Source: Streptomyces sp. TLI_053
Lineage (GTDB): Bacteria > Actinomycetota > Actinomycetes > Streptomycetales > Streptomycetaceae
Assembly (NCBI RefSeq): GCF_900105395.1
Contig: NZ_LT629775.1
Span: 2,002,501-2,066,500, forward strand
Length of the DNA: 64,000 nucleotides
Reading direction: 5' to 3'
Shown piece after piece: positions 26,635 through 34,987 of this stretch. The translations under genes were made by a program, and so were the position numbers. Every line of letters starts with the position of its first letter. Within the stretch, counting starts at the first letter, position 1. The notes under the pieces were generated by a model. That model was not told the origin of the DNA, ran no database searches, and saw nothing but the letters and a program-made list of their open reading frames with translations.

Positions 26635-27510
26635 CTAGAGCGAGTGGAACGGCAGTCCGGCGTCGGCGACCAGGTCGTCCCCGGTGTCCGGGGGCAGCAG
26701 GGAGGCGCTGCCGTCGGACACCGGCACGATGCCGAGGTCGAGCAGTTCGGCCATGGCGGCGCCGCCGGCCAGGTCGCGGACCTGGAGCTGGTAGCGGGCG
26801 GTGGTGCGGTAGGTGCCGCCGGCGTCGTCGGAGACCTTCTGCAGGAAGCCCGAGTCGACCAGGAACAGCACGGCCTTGGCGACGATGCCGATGGTCGAGC
26901 CGGAGAGCCGGCGGGCGTCCTTGGTGGCTCCGGTGGCGGTGCGCCGGGCCCAGACCCGCCAGGCGGCCTCCAGGCCGGGGGCGTCGCTCTGCGGGTCGGT
27001 GTTGTCGCCGTCGGCGGCGGCCTGCTCCTCGAGGCGGCGGCAGGCCTGGCGGACGAAGGCGTCGACGCCGTTGACGGTGATCCGGCCGAGGTAGCCGTCG
27101 TCGGAGAGGTCCTCGGGGCGGGGGAAGGCCATCGCGGCGACGGCCAGGTGGGCCAGGCCGTGCAGGAAGCGGTCGGTGGACTCGGACGCGGCGCGGCGCG
27201 AGTAGTCGCCCATCCGGACGGCGAAGACGGAGTCCTCGGCGGCGGCGACGGCCATGCCGGCGCGCGGGGAGACCTCCAGGACGACCAGGCCCATGCCGGT
27301 GGCGACGGCGTCGGCGAGGCGGGCGAACGGCGGGTCCTCGCGGTGCCGGCGGACGAGTTCGGCGTACTCGGTGTCGCGGGCGGGGAGCAGCTTGGCCTGG
27401 AGGCCGAAGGAGACCAGGCGGGCGGCGTCCGCGACGTCGGCCGGGGTGATCGGCGCGGGGGCGGCCGGTTCGGTCTCGGGCGCCCAGGACGTGTCGTGGT
27501 GGGTCGTCAC
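26635..27510 (-). CDS. KITE/MksE-like winged-helix subunit
   Basis: 291 residues, no database family assigned by eye. The C-terminal half shows a winged-helix pattern (GIVAKAVLFLVDSGFLQKV, then YRTTARYQLQVRDLAGG). The N-terminal half is helical with VADAARLVSFGLQAKLLP. The size and second place in the operon match MukE/MksE/JetB proteins, which bind the kleisin as dimers. GTG start with GAGGAG 8 bases upstream. It is separated from the kleisin-like gene by 128 bases of repeats and from the SMC gene by 89 bases. Assignment rests on context plus the winged-helix look. Confidence 0.7.
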   Translation of the reverse strand: MTTHHDTSWAPETEPAAPAPITPADVADAARLVSFGLQAKLLPARDTEYAELVRRHREDPPFARLADAVATGMGLVVLEVSPRAGMAVAAAEDSVFAVRMGDYSRRAASESTDRFLHGLAHLAVAAMAFPRPEDLSDDGYLGRITVNGVDAFVRQACRRLEEQAAADGDNTDPQSDAPGLEAAWRVWARRTATGATKDARRLSGSTIGIVAKAVLFLVDSGFLQKVSDDAGGTYRTTARYQLQVRDLAGGAAMAELLDLGIVPVSDGSASLLPPDTGDDLVADAGLPFHSL

Positions 27511-27554
27511 GGGCGGTGCTCCTCGGGGGCGTTGCGGTGGTGCGCGGGCGGGTG

Positions 27555-27600
27555 GTGCACGGGCGGGCGGTTCACGGGCGGGCGGTTCACGGGCGGATCG
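27555..27600. repeat. 15-base tandem repeats in the condensin operon
   Basis: About three copies of CGGTTCACGGGCGGG (first copy diverged) lie in the 128-base gap between the kleisin-like and KITE-like genes. Low-complexity expansion; no promoter was recognised here. Confidence 0.7.
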
Positions 27601-27638
27601 TTCGGTGTGGCTTCACGGCGGGACGCGGGGGCCGGCGG

Positions 27639-29183
27639 TCAGCCGGCGTCCTTGCGGTCGGCGGCCATCCCGGCCGCGTCGAGCAGGGCGCTGCCGACGA
27701 TCAGGTCGGCGCCGCCGAACTCCGGGTCGTGCAGCGGGGTGCCGTCGTCGACCGCGAAGAGCAGCCGCTCCTCGCCCTGCCGGTAGGCGGTGCCGACCGG
27801 CGGACTGGCCGCGTGCACCGCCAGCAGGGCGACCAGGTACGGGAGTTCGGGGTCCTGTCCGCGGGCCTCGGCGAGCAGTCCGGAGAGCCGGCGGGGCGCG
27901 TCGGCGGGCAGGTCGAGCAGGACCAGCGCGGCCTCCAGCTGGGCCTCGGAGAACCGGCTGTCGTCCGGGGTGGCGACGAGGTCCGGGTCGGGCAGCTCGG
28001 CACCGAGGTGCTCGCGCTCGACGGGCGGGGTGAGCAGCAGGTCGACCAGGTCCGCGACGCGCACCGAGACGGGGGTGCGCAGTCCGGTGCCGCGGGCGAA
28101 GAACGCGCCGGTGGGCCGGACGGCCTGCGCTATCGGCAGCCGGAGCAGCGGGGCGAGGAGCTGGCCGTAGAGGTCGATGCCGCTGCGGGCGCCGGGGGTG
28201 GCGAAGGCCTGCCGGTCCTGCTCGGCGCGGAACAGCGGACCCGCCTCCAGCAGCCTGGTCTGCAGCTGGGTGTGGCGGCGGATGCAGTCCTTGACGATGT
28301 CGACCAGCTCGGCGGCCCGGCGCTTGTGCTCCGGGTCCTCGGCCTCGTCGCGGGCCTTGCGGATGTTGGTGAGAATCGCGTTCTCGTGCCGGTAGCGGTC
28401 GGCGATGTGGTCGAGCGCCTCGTCGATGAGGTCCGGGATCGCCTGCATCCAGTCGACCGCGCGGACGTTGCGGCGGGTGGCCTCCAGGGCGCGGCGCAGC
28501 GTCTCGGCGTACTGGACGGTGCGGTAGCGGGCCTGCTCGGCGGCGAGCTGGGCGTCGGCCAGGCGGCCGCGCCGGATCAGCACCTCCAGCTTGACCTCGG
28601 CGGCGATCTGGGCGGAGGTGACGTCGGTGTCCAGCGCGCCGACCAGGACGTTGACCGCCTCGTCGGTGGTGCGCAGGTAGACGCCGCCGTCGGGGCCCGG
28701 GACCTCCTCGATCAGCTTGAAGTCGTAGTCGCGGCGGACGTACTCGCCGTCGGCGCCGAAGGTGCCGTAGACGGCGCGGAAGCCGCGGTCGACGCTGCCG
28801 ACGTTGATCAGGGACTCCAGCACCCAGCGGCCGACCCGCTGGTGCTCGGCGACCGTGCGGCCGGGGGCCTGGGCGGCGACCCGGGGCAGCAGCCGGGCCA
28901 GCACTATCTCCCGGTCGGCGCCGGTGTCGAAGTCCATGTTGAGGGTGACGAGGTCGATCGCGGCGAGCCCGACCTCGGCCATCGCGTAGCCGCCGTACTC
29001 GCCGGCCAGCATCACCTTGCGGTTGTCCAGGTCGTGCAGGGGCGCGGTGCAGGCCAGCGCCTTGAGCCGGCGCGCCAGGCCCTCGTCGGCGGCGGGGCCG
29101 GGCGCGGGCCGCGCGGCGGCGACGGCGGGCCCGGCGGGCGGCCGGGGGCCGTGCTCGGTGGGCTGGTCGGCGATGACGGTCAC
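27639..29183 (-). CDS. Kleisin/MksF-like subunit of the condensin operon
   Basis: 514 residues, no family recognised by name. The first 45 residues are Pro/Ala-rich. A helical domain with APLHDLDNRKVMLAGEYGG follows, then a long alpha-helical middle (YLRTTDEAVNVLVGALDTD, IRRGRLADAQLAAEQARYR, WMQAIPDLIDEALDHI) resembling the helical core of MukF/JetA, and a C-terminal winged-helix-like end (SVRVADLVDLLLTPP). First in the operon, as JetA and MksF are. The GTG at 29183 has no good ribosome site. A TACTCT hexamer about 13 bases upstream suggests a short-leader or leaderless message. It diverges from the TIG-domain gene. Confidence 0.7.
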   Translation of the reverse strand: MTVIADQPTEHGPRPPAGPAVAAARPAPGPAADEGLARRLKALACTAPLHDLDNRKVMLAGEYGGYAMAEVGLAAIDLVTLNMDFDTGADREIVLARLLPRVAAQAPGRTVAEHQRVGRWVLESLINVGSVDRGFRAVYGTFGADGEYVRRDYDFKLIEEVPGPDGGVYLRTTDEAVNVLVGALDTDVTSAQIAAEVKLEVLIRRGRLADAQLAAEQARYRTVQYAETLRRALEATRRNVRAVDWMQAIPDLIDEALDHIADRYRHENAILTNIRKARDEAEDPEHKRRAAELVDIVKDCIRRHTQLQTRLLEAGPLFRAEQDRQAFATPGARSGIDLYGQLLAPLLRLPIAQAVRPTGAFFARGTGLRTPVSVRVADLVDLLLTPPVEREHLGAELPDPDLVATPDDSRFSEAQLEAALVLLDLPADAPRRLSGLLAEARGQDPELPYLVALLAVHAASPPVGTAYRQGEERLLFAVDDGTPLHDPEFGGADLIVGSALLDAAGMAADRKDAG

Positions 29184-29322
29184 GGTGGACAAGAGTAGAG
29201 GCAGGCCCCGACATCGACCGAAACGGACCTTCCGGACAGGCCCGGGGCCGGGGCCCGGCCGGGCCTCCCCCCAATAGAACTCGCTTTCGAGAAAAGCCTC
29301 CCGGTGATCCCCGGACTCGGCC

Positions 29323-30111
29323 ATGATGCTTCGTATGATCACCAGACTGGTTCGAGGCGGCCTCGCCGCCGCACTGGCCGTGACCACGCTCACCGTCGCC
29401 GCCGCAGCCGCCACCGCCGCGCCCACCGCCGTCGCGGCCGCCACCGCCGCGAGCGGCCCCAACGTCACCGTGACGCAGGCCGGCAACTACCCGATGTTCC
29501 CGGTCGACAACACCAGCTTCAGCGTGACCTGGAAGTCCACCGGCACCACCGACCTCACCGGGGTGACCCGGCTGACCGTCGACCTGCCGCCCGGTCTCAC
29601 CACCAGCGGCGCGCTGATGTACTCCACCCCGTACGACTACACCTTCACCCAGACCGTCTCCCCCGACGGCCGCCGACTGGAGGCCGTGTTCACCGGCACC
29701 CGGGCGCCCGGGCGCAGCGACTTCATGAAGGTCCAGGTCAGCTCGCACGGCACCCGGCCGTCCGGGGTGATCACCGTCACGGCGGCCAACAAGGACGACG
29801 TCGACCCGTCCGACAACGTCTCCCGCTACTTGCTGGGCAGCGGGCCCCAGGCTCCGGTGACCCCGGCCGCGCCCGCCGTGACCGCGCTCGCGCCGAGCAC
29901 CGGCCCGGCCGCCGGCGGCACCGCGGTGACGATCACCGGCACCGGTCTGACCAACGGCTTCGCGCTGTTCGGGAACACCCCGGCGAGCGGCAGCTGCACC
30001 GACACCGCGTGCGTGGTCACCGCCCCGGCCGGCTCGGGCACCGTCCCGGTCACCCTGGTCACCCCGGGCGGTTCCGCCGCGACGCCGACGGCCTTCACCT
30101 ACACGCCCTGA
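29323..30111 (+). CDS. Secreted TIG/IPT-domain protein
   Basis: 262 residues. A signal peptide rich in Ala follows a short basic start (TRLVRGG). The mature part has a beta-sandwich region with FSVTWKSTGTTDLTG and LTVDLPPGL, and an IPT/TIG immunoglobulin-like domain at the C-terminus (APSTGPAAGGTAVTITGTG, about 185-262). No enzyme motif, so probably a surface adhesion or spacer protein. Three ATGs (29323, 29326, 29335) are in frame and none has a clear ribosome site; 29335 would remove four residues without changing the signal peptide. Followed by a strong terminator. Confidence 0.8.
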   Translation: MMLRMITRLVRGGLAAALAVTTLTVAAAAATAAPTAVAAATAASGPNVTVTQAGNYPMFPVDNTSFSVTWKSTGTTDLTGVTRLTVDLPPGLTTSGALMYSTPYDYTFTQTVSPDGRRLEAVFTGTRAPGRSDFMKVQVSSHGTRPSGVITVTAANKDDVDPSDNVSRYLLGSGPQAPVTPAAPAVTALAPSTGPAAGGTAVTITGTGLTNGFALFGNTPASGSCTDTACVVTAPAGSGTVPVTLVTPGGSAATPTAFTYTP

Positions 30112-30132
30112 CCCCGGTTCCCTCCGGGTGTC

Positions 30133-30173
30133 CACGCGGGCCCGGTACCCGCCCCGGGTACCGGGCCCGCGTG
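30133..30173 (+). terminator. Terminator after the TIG-domain gene
   Basis: Perfect 18-base arms (CACGCGGGCCCGGTACCC and complement) around a 5-base loop, 22 bases past the stop. Confidence 0.88.
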
Positions 30174-30221
30174 CGTCCGGCCACCTCCGCGGCAGCTCCG
30201 GGACACCTTCGCCGGAGCGAG

Positions 30222-30251
30222 TTGAACACGTTCAATTCAGAGGCATAGAGT
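30222..30251 (+). promoter_or_regulatory. Promoter with overlapping palindrome before the membrane protein gene
   Basis: TTGAAC (30222-30227) and TAGAGT (30246-30251) with 18 bases between them make a good vegetative promoter. TTGAAC-AC-GTTCAA (30222-30235) is a palindrome covering the -35 box, of the kind bound by TetR-type repressors. No such regulator gene is adjacent. Confidence 0.55.
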
Positions 30252-30307
30252 CACTCCCGTGCAGGCGGGAGCAGCCCGACCTGCCTCCTCGTCATGGGTG
30301 GACGCAG

Positions 30308-30928
30308 ATGAACGACGCGACCGACAGCGACCGGACGACCCTGCGAAGGGTGCGGCGCCTGCTCCGGGTCTTCGTGGTGTGCCTGGTCCTGAGCGGACTG
30401 ACGGCCTTCCCCCTGGAGAGCGAGACCCGCTGGCTCGCCGACCTGGCCGCCGGCCCCGGCGCGCCGGTGACCGAGCGCTTCCCCGCCCTGCTGGACTGGA
30501 TCGTCCGGGTCCGGGACGGCATCGCCGGGACCAACGACCGCTACCCCTTCCTCGCCTACGGCACCGACTGGCTCGCCTTCGCCCACCTGGTGATCGCGGC
30601 GGCGTTCGCGGGACCGCTCAAGGACCCGGTGCGCAACGTCTGGGTGATCCGCTGGGCGGTGCTGGCCTGCGCCGGCATCGTCCCGCTCGCGCTGATCTGC
30701 GGGCCGCTCCGGGGCATCCCGCTGTACTGGCGCTTCATCGACATGTCGTTCGGGGTGGTGGGCGTGGTACCGCTGCTGATCGTGCTGCGGGCGCTGCGGC
30801 CGCTGGTCGAACGGGCCGAGCTCGCCGCGCGGGTGGCCCGGCTCCCCGAAGGACCCCGGCCGACCGAGCCGGGCGGGCCGGGCGGGTCGGGCGGCCCCGG
30901 ACACGGAACGGCCCCGGCGGCGGGCTGA
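30308..30928 (+). CDS. Four-helix integral membrane protein
   Basis: 206 residues, function not recognised. Four hydrophobic segments are visible: around VFVVCLVLSGLTAFPL, YGTDWLAFAHLVIAAAFAG, WVIRWAVLACAGIVPLALI and FGVVGVVPLLIVLRAL. Between the first two lies a polar loop with LLDWIVRVRDGI and NDRYPF. The tail is Gly/Pro-rich (GGPGGSGGPGHG). The ATG follows GGGTGGA by 5 bases. It has its own palindrome-bearing promoter, so it is regulated apart from its neighbours. Confidence 0.7.
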   Translation: MNDATDSDRTTLRRVRRLLRVFVVCLVLSGLTAFPLESETRWLADLAAGPGAPVTERFPALLDWIVRVRDGIAGTNDRYPFLAYGTDWLAFAHLVIAAAFAGPLKDPVRNVWVIRWAVLACAGIVPLALICGPLRGIPLYWRFIDMSFGVVGVVPLLIVLRALRPLVERAELAARVARLPEGPRPTEPGGPGGSGGPGHGTAPAAG

Positions 30929-31030
30929 CCGTCACCGGGGGTGGCCCGACCGCCGCCGGAAGACGGACCGACCGTCACCGGGGGCCGCCCGACCGTCACC
31001 CGGGGCGGGCCGACCGGGCGCAGGCCCTAC
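30929..31030. repeat. Imperfect direct repeats between the membrane protein gene and pxpA
   Basis: Three degenerate copies of GACCGTCACCGGGGG-type sequence, each followed by a GGCCCGACCG-like block. No ORF or clear promoter; probably simple expansion. Confidence 0.6.
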
Positions 31031-31065
31031 CATCTGCCTCAACAGCTGCTGGGAGGCGGACGGGC

Positions 31066-31842
31066 GTGACCGATGCGGTGATCGATCTCAATGCGGACCT
31101 CGGTGAGGGGTTCGGACGCTGGACGCTGACCGACGACGAGGCCCTGCTCTCCGTCGTCACCAGCGCCAACGTCGCCTGCGGCTTCCACGCCGGAGACCCT
31201 TCCACCATGCGCCGGGTCTGCTCGCTGGCCGCCGAACGCGGGGTCAGGATCGGCGCCCAGGTCTCCTACCGGGACCTCGCCGGCTTCGGCCGCCGGGCCA
31301 TGGACGTGCCGCCGGAGGAACTCGCCGACGAGATCGCCTACCAGATCGGCGCCCTCCAGGTCTTCGCCCGCGCCGCCGGCTCCCGGGTCTCCTACGTCAA
31401 GCCGCACGGCGCCCTCTACAACCGGGTGGTCGCCGACTCCGAGCAGGCCGAGGCCGTCGTCGCCGGGATCCTGCGCGCCGGGGCGGTCTGCGACGGACCG
31501 CTGCCGGTCCTGGGCCTGCCCGGTTCCCGGCTGCTGGCGGTCGCCGGGGACGTCGGGCTGCCGGTGGTCACCGAGGCGTTCGCCGACCGCGCCTACACCT
31601 GGGCCGGCACCCTCGTCCCGCGCCGCGAACCGGACGCCGTGGTGCACGACCCCGGAACCGTCATCACCCGCGCGGTCGGCATCGCCCGCGACGGCGCCGT
31701 TGACGCGATCGGCGGCGAGCGGATCGCCGTCGAGGCGCGCTCGCTCTGCGTCCACGGCGACACCCCCGGCGCGGCCCAGCTCGCCTGGCGGATCCGGGGG
31801 GCGCTCGCCTCGGCGGGGGTCCGGGTGGAGGCCTTCGCATGA
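31066..31842 (+). CDS. pxpA: 5-oxoprolinase subunit PxpA (LamB/YcsF family)
   Basis: With PxpB and PxpC, opens 5-oxoproline (pyroglutamate) to glutamate using ATP, a metabolite-repair step. 258 residues, the family size. The N-terminus IDLNADLGEGFGRW and the motifs ANVACGFHAGDP, YVKPHGALYN and CVHGDTPGA are diagnostic. GTG start with GGGAGG 9 bases upstream. First gene of a tight operon: its stop overlaps the pxpB start (ATGA). Confidence 0.96.
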   Translation: MTDAVIDLNADLGEGFGRWTLTDDEALLSVVTSANVACGFHAGDPSTMRRVCSLAAERGVRIGAQVSYRDLAGFGRRAMDVPPEELADEIAYQIGALQVFARAAGSRVSYVKPHGALYNRVVADSEQAEAVVAGILRAGAVCDGPLPVLGLPGSRLLAVAGDVGLPVVTEAFADRAYTWAGTLVPRREPDAVVHDPGTVITRAVGIARDGAVDAIGGERIAVEARSLCVHGDTPGAAQLAWRIRGALASAGVRVEAFA

Positions 31843-32543
31843 CGGCGGGCGGCACCGGCAGCACCGGCGGCCGGGCCGGCGACCGAGCCGGCCGCCCGGC
31901 CGCCGACACCCCCGGCCCGGTGCTGCGCCCCGTCGGCGAGCACGCGCTGCTGGTCGAGCTGCCCGACGCCGCCGACGTCACCGCGCTCTACCACTGGCTG
32001 CGCGAACGGCAGTCGGCCGGCGGGCTGCCGCCGGTCGAGGAGATCGTGCCCGCCGCGCACACCGTCCTGCTGGACGGCGTGGCCGACGTCCCCGCGCTGG
32101 CCCGGCTGCTGCGCACCGCACGCCCGGACCGGGCGGCCACCGCCTCCGGTCCGCTGATCGAGGTGCCCACCGTCTACGACGGCGCCGACCTCGCCGAGGT
32201 CGCCGCGCACTGGGGCGTCCGGCCCGAGGAGGCGGTCCGGATCCACACCGCGCCCGAGTACGTGGTGGCGTTCTGCGGCTTCGCCCCCGGCTTCGGCTAC
32301 CTCACCGGCCTGCCCTCGCGGTACGAGGTGCCGCGCCGGGCCACCCCGCGCAGCACCGTCCCGGCCGGCTCGGTCGCCCTGGCCGGGCCCTACACCGGCG
32401 TCTACCCGCGCTCCTCCCCCGGCGGCTGGCAGCTGCTGGGCCGCACCGCGCTCCCCCTGTGGGACACCACCCGCACCCCGGCCACGCTCCTCGCCCCGGG
32501 CACCCGGGTGCGCTTCACCCCGGTCCGGGGAGGCACCCGGTGA
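31839..32543 (+). CDS. pxpB: 5-oxoprolinase subunit PxpB (KipI-like)
   Basis: 234 residues. A 25-residue Gly/Arg/Pro-rich N-terminal extension precedes the carboxyltransferase-like domain. Family motifs are YVVAFCGFAPGFGYLTGL, PRRATPRSTVPAGSVA and GPYTGVYPRSSPGGWQLLG. It starts within the pxpA stop (ATGA) and ends within the pxpC start (GTGA), so all three genes are coupled. Known in B. subtilis as the kinase inhibitor KipI, though the conserved role of the trio is oxoprolinase. Confidence 0.95.
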   Translation: MTAGGTGSTGGRAGDRAGRPAADTPGPVLRPVGEHALLVELPDAADVTALYHWLRERQSAGGLPPVEEIVPAAHTVLLDGVADVPALARLLRTARPDRAATASGPLIEVPTVYDGADLAEVAAHWGVRPEEAVRIHTAPEYVVAFCGFAPGFGYLTGLPSRYEVPRRATPRSTVPAGSVALAGPYTGVYPRSSPGGWQLLGRTALPLWDTTRTPATLLAPGTRVRFTPVRGGTR

Positions 32544-33412
32544 CCGCCGGGACGGACGGGCTCGAGGTGGTACGGCCGGGTCCGCTGACCACCGTGCAGG
32601 ACCTCGGACGGCGCGGGGTCGCCCACCTCGGGGTGCCGAGGGCCGGGGCGGTGGACGAACCCGCGCTCCGGGCGGCCAACCGCCTGCTCGGGAACGGACC
32701 CGGGGCCGCCGCCCTGGAGACCACCCTGGGCGGCGTCGCGGTGCGGGCCCTGCGGCCGCTGCTGGTCGCGGTGACCGGGGCCCCCTGCCCGGTCCGGGTG
32801 GACGGCCGGCCCGCCGCCTGGGGCGCGCCGGTCGCGGTGCCCGCCGGGGCGGTGCTCGACGTCGGCACCGCGACCGCCGGGGTGCGCGCCTACCTGGCCG
32901 TCGCCGGCGGGATCGCCGTCCCGCCGGTGCTCGGCAGCCGCTCGGCCGACCTGCTGTCCGGGCTCGGCCCGGCCCCGCTGTCCGCCGGCGACCGCCTGCC
33001 GGTCGGCCCCCGGCCGCCCGGCCGGGCGGCGGCGGACCTGGTCCCGCTGCCCGCTCCCCCGCGGGAACTGGTGCTGCGGCTGCGGCTCGGCCCCCGGGCG
33101 GACTGGTTCACCCCGGACGCGCTCACCCGGCTCGCCCGCGACACCTACCGGGTCTCGCCGGCCGGCAACCGGATCGCGCTGCGCACCGAAGGACCGCCGC
33201 TGGTCCGCGCCCGGGACGGCGAACTCCCCAGCGAGGGCATGGTGCTGGGCGCCGTCCAGGTCCCGCCGGACGGGCTGCCGGTGGTCTTCCTGGCCGACCA
33301 CCCGACCACCGGCGGCTACCCCGTCGTCGGCGTCGTGCCCCCCGCCGACCTCGCCGCCGCCGCACAGACCCGCCCGGGCACCCCGCTGCGCTTTTCCGTC
33401 CTGAGCGGGTGA
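32540..33412 (+). CDS. pxpC: 5-oxoprolinase subunit PxpC (KipA-like)
   Basis: 290 residues, catalytic partner of PxpB. The start LEVVRPGPLTTVQDLGRRG and the motifs GVPRAGAVDEPALRAANRL, YLAVAGGI and SEGMVLGAVQVPPDGLP are typical of the biotin-dependent carboxyltransferase-like KipA family. The GTG overlaps the pxpB stop. Last gene of the operon; what follows is pseudogene DNA, not a further functional partner. Confidence 0.95.
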   Translation: MTAGTDGLEVVRPGPLTTVQDLGRRGVAHLGVPRAGAVDEPALRAANRLLGNGPGAAALETTLGGVAVRALRPLLVAVTGAPCPVRVDGRPAAWGAPVAVPAGAVLDVGTATAGVRAYLAVAGGIAVPPVLGSRSADLLSGLGPAPLSAGDRLPVGPRPPGRAAADLVPLPAPPRELVLRLRLGPRADWFTPDALTRLARDTYRVSPAGNRIALRTEGPPLVRARDGELPSEGMVLGAVQVPPDGLPVVFLADHPTTGGYPVVGVVPPADLAAAAQTRPGTPLRFSVLSG

Positions 33413-33424
33413 TCCCGGCAGCGG

Positions 33425-33870
33425 CCGACCGTCCTCGAGCAGATCACCGAGGACGTGGACCGGTCCGGGCCGGGCACCGCGAACGCGACCAGGGCCCGCA
33501 GGCCCGCGGGCCCGCACGGAGGCTTCCGGGCCCAGCTGGTGCGCCGTGCCGTCGGCTGCCCGCCGGGGTCGGGCCACTCGGTGGCCAGGACGACGAGCTC
33601 GGCTCCGGTGAGGGCGGCGGTCAGGTCGTCGGTGAGGTCGCTCCGGTGCTGTCCCTGGTGAACCGCAGGCGGCCGTCGGCGGTGTGCCGGGTCGGCAGTC
33701 CCGGCAGCCCGGCCCCGCGGATCGGGCGTCCGCCCGCGTCCAGCCGGTCGACCTCGGCCCGGTCGACGTCCACGCCGATGACCTCGTGACCGGGTTCGGC
33801 CGTCGCCGCCGCGTGCGGGTCACCGAGGTGGCCGCCACCGATCGCGGAAACGCGCGCGGAAGGGTCCTCG
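33425..33870 (-). pseudogene. Remnant of a UDP-glucose 6-dehydrogenase gene
   Basis: On the minus strand the first part reads SAIGGGHLGDPHAAATAEPG, then HEVIGVDVDRAEVDRLDAGG and RHTADGRLRFTRD, clearly the NAD-binding N-terminus of UDP-glucose/GDP-mannose dehydrogenases (usual start SVIGTGYLG). After a frame change it reads DLTAALTGAELVVLATEWP, which matches their C-terminal domain, then dissolves. The middle of about 300 residues, including the catalytic Cys, is missing. This is a deleted and frameshifted gene lying between pxpC and the phosphotransferase. Confidence 0.65.
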
Positions 33871-33933
33871 TCCCGTCGGGTGGCACGCCGCTCCCGGCAC
33901 CCCCCACCCCACGCTGTCGTCGATCGAAGTCGC

Positions 33934-34878
33934 CTACCGCGGCGCGGATGTCGATCGCCCCGACAGGGCCTCGGCGATCGCGCGTTGGGCCGGGTCGACG
34001 GCATGCTCGCCGTCCTCGATGTCCCAGAGCACGTTCTGCAGGACGCGGGCGAGGGTCCAACGGGTGGCGCGGGGGCGGTCCAGGGCAAGGCGGTCGGTCA
34101 GCAGGTCGAAGCGCAGGCGCAGGGCGCGCGGGAGGTCGCCGGTGGCGGTGAGGTCGGACCAGCGGTTGCGCAGGGCCGGGAGGAGTTCGAAGCCCGGGTC
34201 GCCGGCCAGGGGCTTGGGGTCGATGGCGAGCCAGGGTGCGCGGGGGCCGGGGCCGGGCGGGGCGAGCACGTTGCCGTGGTGCAGGTCCCAGTGGAGCAGC
34301 CGGTCGCCCGGCTCGGGCCGGACCTCGCGGAGGGCGGCGGCCAGGTCCGCCAGCAGCCGGCGGTCGGCCTCCGCCGCCAGTCGCTCCCGCGCGGCCGGGA
34401 CCTCGGCCAGCATGCCGTCCGCGATCCCGGCCAGGGTCCGCAGGCCGGGCGGGGCCCGGTGATCCGTCAACTCCGCCAGCAGGTCGGCGAGGGCGAGGGT
34501 GGCGGCCCGGTCGTCGGGGAGGGTGAGCAGGGAGCGGGCCGGGTCGAGGCGCTCCAGCAGCATCGACCCGGTGGCCGGGTCGTGCTCGAGCAGCCGGACG
34601 GCGCCGCGGCCGTTCCAGGCCCGCAGCGCCAGTGGCTCGCCCGCCGTCTCCTCGTCCGCGCGCTGGAGCTTGAGCACGGCCCGGGAGCCGTCGGCCCGCC
34701 GGACGGGCAGGACCAGGGCGACGGCACCGTGCGCGGGCGGACCGTCGGGACGCAGCCCCCAGCGGTCCGCCGCCCCGGCCGCGAGCGCGGGCAGTCCGTC
34801 GACCCAGGCGCGGCCGGCCGCTCCGTCGGCCTCGGCGAGGGAGGAGCGCAGCGCCTCGGGCACGTCGATCGGCAGCAC
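33934..34878 (-). CDS. Aminoglycoside/hydroxyurea-type phosphotransferase
   Basis: 314 residues with a kinase fold of the APH(6)/hydroxyurea phosphotransferase family. The N-lobe has AVLKLQRADEE, the catalytic loop LLHWDLHHGNVLA (Asp and Asn of the Brenner motif), and WLAIDPKPLAGDPGFEL for metal binding. Streptomyces relatives inactivate streptomycin or hydroxyurea, but the substrate cannot be told from sequence. The GTG at 34878 is preferred because AGGAG sits 5 bases upstream; the GTG at 34884 would abut that site. Monocistronic on the minus strand, before a GGAC-rich spacer. Confidence 0.87.
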   Translation of the reverse strand: MLPIDVPEALRSSLAEADGAAGRAWVDGLPALAAGAADRWGLRPDGPPAHGAVALVLPVRRADGSRAVLKLQRADEETAGEPLALRAWNGRGAVRLLEHDPATGSMLLERLDPARSLLTLPDDRAATLALADLLAELTDHRAPPGLRTLAGIADGMLAEVPAARERLAAEADRRLLADLAAALREVRPEPGDRLLHWDLHHGNVLAPPGPGPRAPWLAIDPKPLAGDPGFELLPALRNRWSDLTATGDLPRALRLRFDLLTDRLALDRPRATRWTLARVLQNVLWDIEDGEHAVDPAQRAIAEALSGRSTSAPR

Positions 34879-34894
34879 GGGCACTCCTCGCGGG

Positions 34895-34987
34895 ATCGGG
34901 CGGCGGACGGACGGACGGACGGCGGGCGGTCAGCGGACGAGCGGGCGGACGGGCGCGCGAGCGGACAGGCGGACAGGCGGAACGACC
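34895..34987. repeat. GGAC/GGCGGAC low-complexity spacer
   Basis: Runs of CGGACGGACGGACGG and GCGGACAGGCGGACAGGCGG between two minus-strand genes. A simple repeat; nothing else seen. Confidence 0.75.

Noticed and set aside
21944..26638. A 1564-codon plus-strand frame opposite the SMC gene
   Set aside because: Low-complexity Gly/Val/Leu-rich protein; the minus strand carries Walker A, SGGQ and coiled coils.
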